From: Marinobacter sediminicola
Lineage (GTDB): Bacteria > Pseudomonadota > Gammaproteobacteria > Pseudomonadales > Oleiphilaceae
Direction of reading: 5' to 3'
Assembly (NCBI RefSeq): GCF_031157525.1
Contig: NZ_JAVIXR010000004.1
Span: 359,900 to 423,899, forward strand
DNA length: 64,000 bases
Every line of letters begins with the position of its first letter. The first letter of the stretch is position 1. Position numbers and translations under genes: made by a program. Under the pieces are notes generated by a model. That model worked only from the letters and a program-made list of their open reading frames with translations. It made no database searches and was not told the origin of the DNA. Of the stretch, positions 17,369 to 25,949 are shown piece after piece.

Positions 17369-17981
17369 TGCTTAGCTTAACGAGTTTCGCCTGCTGCTTG
17401 TCTACAAGCTCTTCCATGGACATGTACTCGCATTCCTTGCTGGCTATAAAGCTGTCTGCAGAATCGATCAGTATATTGTCGTCTCTCATGAAGCGGCGAC
17501 CGAGCAGTACCGGATAGGAGAAGTTTCCGCGATCAGTCAAAGAAAACTGGGTTTTGTGGCTGGTACCGGCAATGCAGAAATCCATCATCACAACGTAGCG
17601 TCTCTGGGATGGAGCACCTTTTCGTTTGATTAGCACCGTGCGCTCTACGGGCCGCTCCAGCTCAAGAATCACCTCTTCGTGTTCAATAGTGCTGTCATCT
17701 GTCGTAGGGTGGTCTTTATGGTCGGCCAGCGGAATCTGGAATTTCACCCATTTCTGATCGTCTTGCTTGAACTCTTCTACGTTCACCGCGTGCAGCGATG
17801 AGGTTTTCGCACCGGTATCCAGCCGAGCTTTAAGCCTCAAGCCGGTATCGTTCATCACGACCCACTCTACAAAACCGAGCGTTTCGGGAACCGGTATGCC
17901 GCTTTTGTCTGCTTTCTCCGCCAGGGCTGTAGCAGGAACCATGAACGTAGTGGCAAGGGCTAAGGGGATCAGAGACTTCAT
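17358..17981 (-). CDS. RimK-associated retropepsin-like aspartic protease
   Basis: This 207-residue exported protein (signal peptide MKSLIPLALATTFMVPATALA) belongs to the family labelled 'ATP-dependent zinc protease' or RimB/retropepsin-like. The catalytic Asp55 is in RLDTGAKTSSLHA, and a later LIDSADSF region ends the barrel. Such enzymes are found beside RimK/ATP-grasp ligases and are thought to trim the ligase products. Here the nearby ligase is the convergent gene at 16026, although this copy carries a signal peptide, so the two may not meet directly. Its ATG overlaps the stop of the ACP phosphodiesterase gene by 4 bases, which implies a two-gene operon. Confidence 0.75.
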   Translation of the reverse strand: MKSLIPLALATTFMVPATALAEKADKSGIPVPETLGFVEWVVMNDTGLRLKARLDTGAKTSSLHAVNVEEFKQDDQKWVKFQIPLADHKDHPTTDDSTIEHEEVILELERPVERTVLIKRKGAPSQRRYVVMMDFCIAGTSHKTQFSLTDRGNFSYPVLLGRRFMRDDNILIDSADSFIASKECEYMSMEELVDKQQAKLVKLSTAS

Positions 17982-18553
17982 TCAATTCCTCCTGCAAATG
18001 ATTGTAAATCCGGGAAAAATGACAAGAAACGTTCTTCAAGCTCTGAGTGCAATGGTCGTATTTCCTCAATAATTCCCGCAAAAGAATTCTGAAAACGAAT
18101 GCGTGTAGCCACTCGGTCAAGGGCGAATCCAATGTTATCGAGATCGCGATAGGACCCGAACCAGTCGTGGGAGACAAGGTGTCGGGTTGTTCTGGCCATA
18201 ACAGGGGGCATCAGGTCTTCGTTATCCTGCAGCTCTGCATAAACGGCGCTGATAAAGCTGTTTTGATCTGCATCAGTGAACTCGCTCCAATGCTGTAAAA
18301 GAAAGTGGTCGTATAGAACATCCAGGGCTATACCGGAAAATCGGCGGCGTTGGGTAGAAAAAAGCCGCTTGCTGGCTAATACCTCTGGATGTTTATCGGT
18401 GAAACTGTCTACGGCCAAGTGGTGCCGAACCCCCAGCCTTACTGAATCCGGGAGCGCTGCAATGTCCAAACCACGGGTGAAATCACCAAGCATGCTGCCC
18501 ACCCGCGCTTCAGGCGAGTCAGGGGCAAGAAATAGGTGCGCCAGGTGGTTCAA
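17978..18553 (-). CDS. acpH: ACP phosphodiesterase (AcpH/DUF479)
   Basis: This 191-residue metal-dependent hydrolase removes 4'-phosphopantetheine from holo-acyl carrier protein, countering AcpS. Family signatures are MNHLAHLFLAPDS at the N-terminus, LGDFTRG, RHHLAVDSFTDKHP (His/Asp metal ligands) and DVLYDHFL. Length matches E. coli AcpH (193). The stop overlaps the start of the retropepsin-like protease gene by four bases. It is divergent from trkH, with about 200 bases between. Confidence 0.9.
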   Translation of the reverse strand: MNHLAHLFLAPDSPEARVGSMLGDFTRGLDIAALPDSVRLGVRHHLAVDSFTDKHPEVLASKRLFSTQRRRFSGIALDVLYDHFLLQHWSEFTDADQNSFISAVYAELQDNEDLMPPVMARTTRHLVSHDWFGSYRDLDNIGFALDRVATRIRFQNSFAGIIEEIRPLHSELEERFLSFFPDLQSFAGGIE

Positions 18554-18758
18554 TGTCGTTTCCCCAATTCCAAAACTATCTGCTAATCAGACTGCAACAA
18601 TCTACACGGCTTTTCCACACCAGAAACCGTAAAAAGCCCTTTGCTGACGGTGTTTTAATACCACGGCAATCATGCTGGAAACCGTGAGTTTCCTTGCGGT
18701 TGAACGTTGCCACAGGTATTCTGTCGCCCTCTCTCGGTTCAGCTAGCTCGGGCATCCA

Positions 18759-20210
18759 TTGAGAAACCTCTACCCTGTTATCTTTATTGTAAGTCTCATG
18801 TTTGTGCTGCTCAGCATATTCATGACGCTGCCTGTGTTTCTGATGCTTGGCTCGGATGCGCCCAATGCGGCGTCGTTTGTGGAGTCTGCAGCCATCGTTT
18901 TCGGAATCGGGTTATTCGGCATTGCCTCTACGTACCGCAAGCCCAGAGACTTAAAACCGCGGTATATGTTCGTGCTTACCGTATCGTCCTGGTTCATTAT
19001 CTCCCTGCTCTCCGCACTTCCTTTTTACCTTAGTGATGACGGCATTTCCGCTGCAGATGCTTTTTTTGAAGGCGCCTCAGGCATCACAACCACAGGCGCT
19101 ACTGTATTCAGTGGCCTGGACACCATGGATAAAGATCTGCTTCTTTGGCGATCGATTCTGCAGTGGATCGGGGGCATAGGGATAATCGGCATGTTCGTAG
19201 CGGTGCTTCCGTTCCTGCGTGTTGGCGGTATGCGATTGTTTGCTACTGAGTCTTCAGAGTGGACAGATAAAGCCCTCCCAAGAATGAAAACCCTGAGCCG
19301 CGGGCTTCTCATTGTTTATCTTGTCTTCTCAACCGTCGCGGTCGTCACTTACTGGCTATCTGGCATGACGTTGTTCGATGCTTTTAACCATGGCCTAACC
19401 AGTATCGCGACTGGAGGATTCTCCACGTCGGATATGAGCATGGGTAAATTTAACGATTTGATTTTGGTGGAAGCCTCGTTTTTCATGATGATTGGCAGCC
19501 TGCCATTTTTCCTTTTTGTCAGAGAGATGCACGGGCAACGTGGCGTGTTGTTCCGGGATCAGCAGGTAAGGCTGTTTCTAACCATACTGCTGGTTGTGCC
19601 TGCCCTTCTCACGCTTTACAGGTGGGCTGTCTCGCCTGTGCCTTTTGACCCGGTACACAACTACATTGCTACCTTATTCAACGTGACCTCCGTGGTAACC
19701 ACAACCGGTTATGCATCTGAAGACTATTCAGCTTGGGGGCCGCTGGCGTTTGTGTTGTTTTTCTTCCTGATGTTTATTGGCGGCTGTTCCGGCTCAACGT
19801 CCGGAGGCATGAAGATTTTTCGCTTTCAGCTTTCGTTGATTGTACTTCGTGAGCAATTGATCCGTTTGCTGCACCCACGGGCGGTACTCTCGCGTAACTA
19901 CAATGGACGGGCGGTCAGTGATGACATTATCGCGTCGATGATCGCCTATACGTTTATCTTCCTGCTGTGTCTGTTGCTGATCACGGTATCGCTAGCCGCC
20001 ATGCAACTCGACTTCATCACGTCGTTGTCAGGCGCATTGACTGCGCTCACCAACGTAGGCCCTGGTTTGGGCGACATCATCGGACCTGCGGGGAACTTCG
20101 GCCCATTGCCAGACGCCGCCAAGTGGATTCTTGCGGTAGGCATGCTAATGGGGCGACTGGAAATACTGAGTGTGGTGATTGTGCTCTCACCGGCATTCTG
20201 GCGCAGTTAA
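18759..20210 (+). CDS. trkH: TrkH-type potassium uptake protein
   Basis: This 483-residue inner-membrane K+ transporter subunit has the four half-pore loops of the Trk/Ktr superfamily: GITTTGATVFSG, SIATGGFSTSD, VVTTTGYASED and LTNVGPGLGD. About ten hydrophobic helices are present. It normally works with cytoplasmic TrkA, which is not in the window. The start is uncertain: TTG at 18759 keeps the first helix whole and follows an in-frame stop at 18744, but there is little ribosome site; ATG at 18798 would cut the helix. It is convergent with the carboxylesterase gene. Confidence 0.9.
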   Translation: MRNLYPVIFIVSLMFVLLSIFMTLPVFLMLGSDAPNAASFVESAAIVFGIGLFGIASTYRKPRDLKPRYMFVLTVSSWFIISLLSALPFYLSDDGISAADAFFEGASGITTTGATVFSGLDTMDKDLLLWRSILQWIGGIGIIGMFVAVLPFLRVGGMRLFATESSEWTDKALPRMKTLSRGLLIVYLVFSTVAVVTYWLSGMTLFDAFNHGLTSIATGGFSTSDMSMGKFNDLILVEASFFMMIGSLPFFLFVREMHGQRGVLFRDQQVRLFLTILLVVPALLTLYRWAVSPVPFDPVHNYIATLFNVTSVVTTTGYASEDYSAWGPLAFVLFFFLMFIGGCSGSTSGGMKIFRFQLSLIVLREQLIRLLHPRAVLSRNYNGRAVSDDIIASMIAYTFIFLLCLLLITVSLAAMQLDFITSLSGALTALTNVGPGLGDIIGPAGNFGPLPDAAKWILAVGMLMGRLEILSVVIVLSPAFWRS

Positions 20211-20253
20211 CGTTTTGTACCTGAACCTGAATGCCGGCAAGTTTTAATAGTTC

Positions 20254-20913
20254 TTAGAGGGCGTGCTTGCGAATGAAGCGCCCGATCTCCTGAATTTCCT
20301 CAAGGCACACACTGTGCTCCATCGGGAAGGTCATATACGCCGGCTCGTAGCCCATTTCCTTGAGTGCTTCCACACTGCGCACACCAAGCGATTCCTGAAC
20401 CATGGGATCAAAGGTCCCGTGATAAACATTGATAGGAATCCCTACACTCGCCTCGGAAGGCTTTACTGTTTTCGCTGTAGCGAAGTAGGTAGAAAGTGCC
20501 AGAATGCCCGCGAGACGTTTCGGGTATGTCAGGCCTAGCTCGTAAGCAACCGCCCCACCCTGAGAAAATCCAGCAATAACAATGTTTTCCGCGGGAATTC
20601 CACGTTCAATTTCCCGGTCAATTAACTTGCCTACCGCACGGGCCGACTCCATCAACTGATCGGTATCCACAATCCGGTCAATATCCATCGCTTTAATATC
20701 GTACCAGGCTGGCATGGACATTCCGCCATTGATGGTAACTGGCATATTAGGGGCGTGGGGGAAGATAAAACGCACCGCTGCATCGTCTGGCAAGCCCAAC
20801 TCTGGCACTACGGGTTCAAAATCATGTCCGCTTGCGCCAAGGCCATGCAGCCAGATAACTGCGGCTGTGGGGTTGGGGCGGGTTTCCAGCTCAATATATT
20901 GTAGATCCTGCAC
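20254..20913 (-). CDS. Carboxylesterase (alpha/beta hydrolase)
   Basis: This 219-residue cytosolic esterase of the phospholipase/carboxylesterase (EstB, acyl-protein thioesterase-like) family has WLHGLGASGHDF near the N-terminus and the catalytic triad Ser117 (AGFSQGGA), Asp169 (HGTFDP) and His200 (MEHSV). Length is usual for the family. It hydrolyses short esters or thioesters; the true substrate is unknown. It lies 45 bases downstream of the acyltransferase gene on the same strand, so they may be cotranscribed. Confidence 0.9.
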   Translation of the reverse strand: MQDLQYIELETRPNPTAAVIWLHGLGASGHDFEPVVPELGLPDDAAVRFIFPHAPNMPVTINGGMSMPAWYDIKAMDIDRIVDTDQLMESARAVGKLIDREIERGIPAENIVIAGFSQGGAVAYELGLTYPKRLAGILALSTYFATAKTVKPSEASVGIPINVYHGTFDPMVQESLGVRSVEALKEMGYEPAYMTFPMEHSVCLEEIQEIGRFIRKHAL

Positions 20914-20958
20914 GCAGTACCTCGTGTATCTGAAAGGGGAATTGGATTGGTGTCCGGA

Positions 20959-22152
20959 TTATTCCGGTGCGTTCAACTTGGCGCTTGCATCCAGTGCGCT
21001 CTGAACCGGATTGGCATACATATCCAATAGATAGGGTCGAATCGCGGGATCACAAGCTTCGAGCCTGTTTTCCATTTCCGCACGGGCTGCCTGAATATCG
21101 GCCTCCGACCAGTTTCCTGCGGTTACGACCGACTCCCGAATCACATCCAGGCTGCTAGCTCCCTGGGAGCTCTGCCCGCGCATTTCGTAGGCGATCAGGT
21201 TGGATGCGTGCAAGTGATAGTTCGCGTGAACTTCCGTGTCGATCACGGCGGCTAACTCTTTTGCATTCTCTGGGGCACTGATGATCGGGGCGCCAAAATG
21301 CACGTGTACATGGCCTTTGAACTGGGTTAGACCTTTCATGATTTGCTCAGTATCTTCGCCTTCCGCTTTTTTATAGTTGCCACTGCGGGCCTTGGTTTCC
21401 AGCTCGCGGGCCTTATCAGCGTCACAGGGATCGTATTCGTAGGATATAGATACAGGGACAATGCGAAGCTTGTTCATAGCTTCGGCAAAGCTCAGCCCGC
21501 TTTTTTTACAGCTCATATAAAACATTTTTATGATCGCCGGATCGGTAAAATCACGACCGTCTTTAGCACGCCCTTCCCGCTGGGCTATCCAGATATTCTC
21601 GTTGTTCGCAACGCTGTGATTGATAAAGCCCGAGAGCGTAATATATGCATCACGCATTTCCCGAGGGCTGGTCATATCACGGCGGACAATGAAGCTCTTG
21701 TTCAGTCGCATCATCTCTGCAAACACCCGGTTGGCAAGCAGGTTATCGCCAATAGCGATGCGTGTGGTGCGCAGATCGTTATGGAACAGCAGGTAGTTGA
21801 CCACCATGGGATCAAAAACAATGTCCCTGTGATTGGAGATGAACAGGTAGGCCCCCTGCTTGCTCAAATTCTCCAGGCCGCTGCTGGTGACACGGGCTGT
21901 TGTGCTTTCAATCAGCGCACCAATATAGCCGGAAAGCCCAGCCTGCAAATCATCTACTTTTGTGAAGTGGCCAAATCGGCTAGACAGCCAGCGCCGGGTA
22001 AAAAAACGCAAGGGTGCCGGGGCCCAGCGAGCAAGTAGTGGCGACTTGAAGCGCCCGACCATATCCAGAAATTCCTGGTCGTTAACCAACCGCTGAATTG
22101 CCGGGCCGGTTTCTTCGTCCGAATAGGGACGGATGGCGTCAAATTCCTGCAT
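20959..22152 (-). CDS. PlsC-family glycerol-phosphate acyltransferase-like protein
   Basis: This 397-residue protein contains a central LPLAT acyltransferase domain (about 85-300). The usual catalytic NHX4D is seen as NHRDIVFDP, with His108 and Asp114, so the spacing is one residue longer than classic. Further signatures are FIVRRDMTSPREM (substrate-binding FxxR block), WIAQREGRAKDG (EGR block) and IVPVSISYEYDP. It probably transfers acyl chains to a glycerophosphate or lysophospholipid at the inner membrane. The 80-residue N-terminal and 100-residue C-terminal extensions set it apart from plain PlsC. It is divergent from recQ. Confidence 0.8.
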   Translation of the reverse strand: MQEFDAIRPYSDEETGPAIQRLVNDQEFLDMVGRFKSPLLARWAPAPLRFFTRRWLSSRFGHFTKVDDLQAGLSGYIGALIESTTARVTSSGLENLSKQGAYLFISNHRDIVFDPMVVNYLLFHNDLRTTRIAIGDNLLANRVFAEMMRLNKSFIVRRDMTSPREMRDAYITLSGFINHSVANNENIWIAQREGRAKDGRDFTDPAIIKMFYMSCKKSGLSFAEAMNKLRIVPVSISYEYDPCDADKARELETKARSGNYKKAEGEDTEQIMKGLTQFKGHVHVHFGAPIISAPENAKELAAVIDTEVHANYHLHASNLIAYEMRGQSSQGASSLDVIRESVVTAGNWSEADIQAARAEMENRLEACDPAIRPYLLDMYANPVQSALDASAKLNAPE

Positions 22153-22338
22153 GGCTGCCCTGTTGTTGTGTGTCAGTTATCTTGAGATGTTAAACCTAGG
22201 CTTAAAACGGCGGTATTGTATCGGTTTTCCCATGGGTTTGCTTCCCAAAAACACGTCTTGCCCGGCCATTCCTTGTGGTGAATCTGATATCATCCTCCAC
22301 CTGATTTCACCCCAGCCTCGCGAATAACCGGTTATTCT

Positions 22339-24207
22339 ATGTATCCCGATCAGGACTTTGAACAGCTTTCTGCCGAGAGGCCCACTACATCTGGCAGAAG
22401 CCCCGAACAGGTTTTGCACGAAGTGTTCGGGTACGAATCGTTCCGCCCTCTGCAGGGGGATATCATCCATGAGGTCGTATCTGGTGGCGATGCCTTGGTG
22501 CTCATGCCCACTGGCGGCGGTAAATCCCTCTGCTATCAGGTTCCTGCGCTTGTTCGAACCGGCACGGCCATTGTTATCTCGCCACTGATCGCCTTGATGC
22601 AAGATCAGGTTGCAGCGTTGCGTGAGTTGGGTGTGAAAGCGGCTTTTCTCAATTCAACGATGGATTTTGAACAGGCACGCGCAACCGAGTACGCACTGAG
22701 CACCGGTGAACTTGATCTTCTTTATTGCGCGCCAGAGAGGCTCATTCAACCCCGTACACTCCAGCTGCTGCACGATGCGTCTATTTCGTTATTCGCCATT
22801 GACGAAGCCCACTGCGTATCTCAATGGGGGCATGACTTCCGTTCTGACTATCTGCAACTGGCGGTACTCGCGAATGAGTTCCCAGCTATTCCCCGAATTG
22901 CGTTAACGGCAACGGCCGACGAGCGTACTCGCAAAGAGATCGCGGAGCGTCTGTCCCTCACCGAGGCGCGGCACTTCATTAGCGGTTTTGATCGCCCAAA
23001 TATTCAATACCGTATAGCTCCGAAGGTGAATGCGAACAAGCAGTTGCTGGACTTTATTAAAGCAGAGCATGAAGCTGACTGCGGCATAGTTTATTGCTTG
23101 TCTCGCAACAAAGTGGATGCCACCGCGAAGATGCTTTCCCAGAAAGGTTACACCGCATTGCCCTACCATGCCGGGCTTCCGGCAAACGATCGGGCTCGCA
23201 ATCAGGAGCGCTTTCTCCGGGAAGATGGTGTGATTATTGTCGCCACCATCGCCTTCGGTATGGGCATAGATAAACCAGATGTGCGCTTTGTAGCACACCT
23301 CGACTTACCTAAAAGCCTGGAAGCCTATTACCAGGAAACCGGCCGTGCGGGCCGTGATGGAAAGCCTTCTACGGCCTGGATGGTGTATGGCCTTCAGGAC
23401 GTGATCAAGCTGCGGCAGATGCTGGAAGCCTCCCAGGGGAACGATCACTTCAAGCGCATTGAGCGGCAGAAGTTGGATGCCATGCTCGGGCTGTGTGAGG
23501 TGACCAAGTGCCGTCGGCAAGTCCTGTTGAACTATTTTGGCGATGCGCTGGATATTCCCTGTGGTAACTGTGATACCTGCCTGAATCCACCTGCAACCTG
23601 GGACGGCACAGTTGCCGTTCAAAAAGCACTGTCTTGCGTGTTCCGCACCGGGCAACGTTTTGGCGTTACCCACCTTATTGATGTGTTGCGAGGTTCAGAA
23701 AATGAGCGCGTCCTCCAATTGGGGCATCACCAGGTATCAACCTACGGCATTGGTGCGGAGTTTTCGGTTAGCGAATGGAAGTCGGTGTTCCGTCAACTGG
23801 TGGCTAACGGCTATTTGAGAACAGATCCCGATGGCTATGGCGCGCTGCAGCTCACTGAGGAATGCCGCCCCTTGCTGAAAGGCGAGCACAAGGTTGAATT
23901 GCGCAAGGACCCAATAGTTAAGAAGACTTCAAGCCGCTCTTCAGGTGGAAGAGCCGGCAGCCCGGTTAAAGACCAAGTGACAGACCACGTGGGCTGGGAG
24001 GCACTAAGAGCGTGCCGTAAGGAGCTTGCGGACAAGCAAGGCGTGCCGCCTTACGTTATTTTCCACGACACCACGCTGTTCGACATGCTGGAACGCAAAC
24101 CGAAAACGCTCGATGAGCTTGGCGGCGTGAGCGGTGTGGGTGCGGCAAAACTGGAGAAATACGGCGAGATATTTCTCGCCGCCATTGCCGAGCTGGATCC
24201 AGCCTGA
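22339..24207 (+). CDS. recQ: ATP-dependent DNA helicase RecQ
   Basis: This 622-residue 3'-5' helicase acts in recombination and repair. Domains in order: DEAD-like motor with Walker A ([13 protein letters not shown]), DEAH box ([14 protein letters not shown]), SAT-type motif (ALTATAD) and helicase C with [12 protein letters not shown]. Next come a RecQ zinc-binding region with CxxC cysteines (CGNCDTC), a winged-helix RQC domain, and a C-terminal HRDC domain (about 545-615, including [16 protein letters not shown]). It is complete. A 15-20 residue N-terminal extension precedes [16 protein letters not shown]. It is divergent from the acyltransferase gene. Confidence 0.95.
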   Translation: MYPDQDFEQLSAERPTTSGRSPEQVLHEVFGYESFRPLQGDIIHEVVSGGDALVLMPTGGGKSLCYQVPALVRTGTAIVISPLIALMQDQVAALRELGVKAAFLNSTMDFEQARATEYALSTGELDLLYCAPERLIQPRTLQLLHDASISLFAIDEAHCVSQWGHDFRSDYLQLAVLANEFPAIPRIALTATADERTRKEIAERLSLTEARHFISGFDRPNIQYRIAPKVNANKQLLDFIKAEHEADCGIVYCLSRNKVDATAKMLSQKGYTALPYHAGLPANDRARNQERFLREDGVIIVATIAFGMGIDKPDVRFVAHLDLPKSLEAYYQETGRAGRDGKPSTAWMVYGLQDVIKLRQMLEASQGNDHFKRIERQKLDAMLGLCEVTKCRRQVLLNYFGDALDIPCGNCDTCLNPPATWDGTVAVQKALSCVFRTGQRFGVTHLIDVLRGSENERVLQLGHHQVSTYGIGAEFSVSEWKSVFRQLVANGYLRTDPDGYGALQLTEECRPLLKGEHKVELRKDPIVKKTSSRSSGGRAGSPVKDQVTDHVGWEALRACRKELADKQGVPPYVIFHDTTLFDMLERKPKTLDELGGVSGVGAAKLEKYGEIFLAAIAELDPA

Positions 24208-24223
24208 GGAACAACCTCAGGCT
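24201..24223 (+). terminator. Intrinsic terminator after recQ
   Basis: agcctgagg and cctcaggct pair over nine bases with a five-base loop and are followed by ttcc. The left arm overlaps the recQ stop codon. The DUF4442 gene converges from the other side six bases away, so this hairpin may serve both. Confidence 0.6.
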
Positions 24224-24228
24224 TTCCA

Positions 24229-24783
24229 TTATGCCGCGGGCTTGAAGCCTTTCTTGCGAACCCGGTACTGAGCGATGGATGTAGCAACGTGATTGCCCTC
24301 CATATCCCGCAGTTCTCCGGTGAGGCTGAACTTCGCCCGACCAGTAGCGTCGGCATCCGCGAGAATCCCTGCAACTTCTTCCGGTGATAATTCAAACTCT
24401 ACCGTCACATCCGAATTGGCGGGCAGCAAAAACTGCAGAGTCATTTCCTTCAGGATCGGTGTGTAGGCTGGGCCAAGATCAAATAGTGTCAGTACCCCAC
24501 CCGGAATTTCCGCCACAAGAAAGTAGGCTCCTGCGTACAAGCTGCCAAAGTGGTTTTTGTTACCTTTGAGTTGAATACGCGCCCGCACGTAACCTGGGCG
24601 AACCTCTTCAACGCTGAACCGGTTCCGGGGCGCGAACGGGATCGACATCCCTATTAGACGGTTAACGGCAGCGTAGCCCCCGGTCTTCTTTAACCACTCC
24701 AGGGGTTTTGCCAAGGTTGCTTTAGGATCCGTGGTGGAAATCCATTGACCGGTGGCCCCGATAATACTGTCTATAAATGCCAT
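24229..24783 (-). CDS. DUF4442 hotdog-fold protein
   Basis: This 184-residue protein resembles the DUF4442/PaaI-like thioesterase clan: RVRPGYVRARIQLKGNK-like strands around 60-75, then NHFGSLYAGAYFLVAEIPGG (helix of the hotdog), and TVEFELSPEEV. Proteins of this type may hydrolyse acyl-CoA or act as non-catalytic acyl-binding proteins. No catalytic acid is obvious in the helix. The gene is monocistronic between recQ (convergent) and a solute-binding protein (divergent). Confidence 0.75.
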   Translation of the reverse strand: MAFIDSIIGATGQWISTTDPKATLAKPLEWLKKTGGYAAVNRLIGMSIPFAPRNRFSVEEVRPGYVRARIQLKGNKNHFGSLYAGAYFLVAEIPGGVLTLFDLGPAYTPILKEMTLQFLLPANSDVTVEFELSPEEVAGILADADATGRAKFSLTGELRDMEGNHVATSIAQYRVRKKGFKPAA

Positions 24784-24991
24784 TATTCTGCTCCGATAGT
24801 TTTATTGAGGCGGATCATTACAATGCCGAACACACATCGCAACACTCTTTTACATATTTGTGGTGAGATTTGGCGGCTCTCCGGAGAATTCTGATCTAAA
24901 GTGTCATTACTTGAAATCATTGTTATAACGTCAAAGCAGCTGGCTTTCGCTTGCTGGAATGGATTCGGAACATTTCACAAGGATACGGATA

Positions 24992-25942
24992 GTGCCATAT
25001 GCCCACACCATTCTGACTTGTGGTCACGCAGGCCCCAAACTGCCTGTTGCAACCAGGCTCTCCCTGGCGCTCTTTTGTGCGCTTCTGTTGAGTGGCTTTG
25101 TTCAGGCAAATCCGGCGCCGCCCCCTGTTCAGGAGTATGTTCTCTGGTATCGGAATTTCGATAGCCCCGCCATCCATGCGCTGGTTACTCTGGCATTGGA
25201 AAAAACACCCGAGTATGGGGAGTTCCGCATTATCCGGAGCCAGGAGCTTAGCCAGGGACGGGCATTGCGCGAACTGGCCCGAGGCGTTAACCGCATGGTG
25301 GATATCGCCAATGTGGCCACTTCGGCAGAGCGGGAGCAGTTTTTGACGCCTGTTCCAGTACCTGTAGATGGAGGGCTGCTTGGCTTTCGCGTGTGCGTGG
25401 TGATGCCAGAAAGCCTGTCACTGTTCGAGGATATCCACTCCCTCGACGATCTTCGCGAAAGTGGTGTACGAATTGGTCAAGGTGATCACTGGCCAGACAC
25501 ACCAATTCTCAGAAACAACGAAATACCTGTGATTACCCACTCCCGTTATGAAATTCTATTTGGAATGCTGAGAAAACACCGTTTCGACTGCTTTGCCAGA
25601 GGTGTCAGTGAGGTGATTAACGACCTGCAAATGGAAAACGACCCAGAGATGACGGTAGAACCCAACCTTGTGCTGGCCTACCCCATGCCCTCGTACCTGT
25701 TTGTGGGTCCGGAAGACCAGGTAACAGCGCATCGTTTGCAACTGGGAATGGAGCGCGCTATCCGTGATGGCAGCTTTGGTGTGTTTCTTGACCAGTATTA
25801 TGGTGAGGCAGTCGCCACCCTCAATCTGGATAAGCGCACGATCATCGTTCTGGATAACCCTTTCCTGAGCGAGGAATCAGGCAACATTGGCCGCGATACA
25901 CTGAATAACCTACGCTGGCGCATTGAGTTGCTTCGCAACTGA
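24992..25942 (+). CDS. Periplasmic solute-binding-like protein
   Basis: This 316-residue exported protein has a long n-region then the hydrophobic core LSLALFCALLLSGFVQA. The mature part begins EYVLWYRNFDSPA and shows a two-lobed periplasmic binding fold: VDGGLLGFRVCVVM, SLDDLRESGVRIGQGDHWPD, MLRKHRFDCFARGVSEV. It has features of family-3/PhnD-like SBPs but no ABC partner here. GTG at 24992 is favoured because aagga lies eight bases upstream; ATG at 24959 has no clear ribosome site. It is convergent with and touching a chemoreceptor gene (7 bases apart). It may hand a ligand to a sensor or transporter elsewhere. Confidence 0.65.
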   Translation: MPYAHTILTCGHAGPKLPVATRLSLALFCALLLSGFVQANPAPPPVQEYVLWYRNFDSPAIHALVTLALEKTPEYGEFRIIRSQELSQGRALRELARGVNRMVDIANVATSAEREQFLTPVPVPVDGGLLGFRVCVVMPESLSLFEDIHSLDDLRESGVRIGQGDHWPDTPILRNNEIPVITHSRYEILFGMLRKHRFDCFARGVSEVINDLQMENDPEMTVEPNLVLAYPMPSYLFVGPEDQVTAHRLQLGMERAIRDGSFGVFLDQYYGEAVATLNLDKRTIIVLDNPFLSEESGNIGRDTLNNLRWRIELLRN

Positions 25943-25949
25943 GCCTCAA

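Noticed and set aside
20187..20240. Nine-base inverted repeat around the trkH end (ccggcattc/gaatgccgg)
   Set aside because: Loop is about 35 bases and one arm lies inside trkH; unlikely to be a real terminator.
22177..22602. 141-codon reverse frame across the recQ start
   Set aside because: Overlaps the conserved N-terminus of recQ and has no signature.
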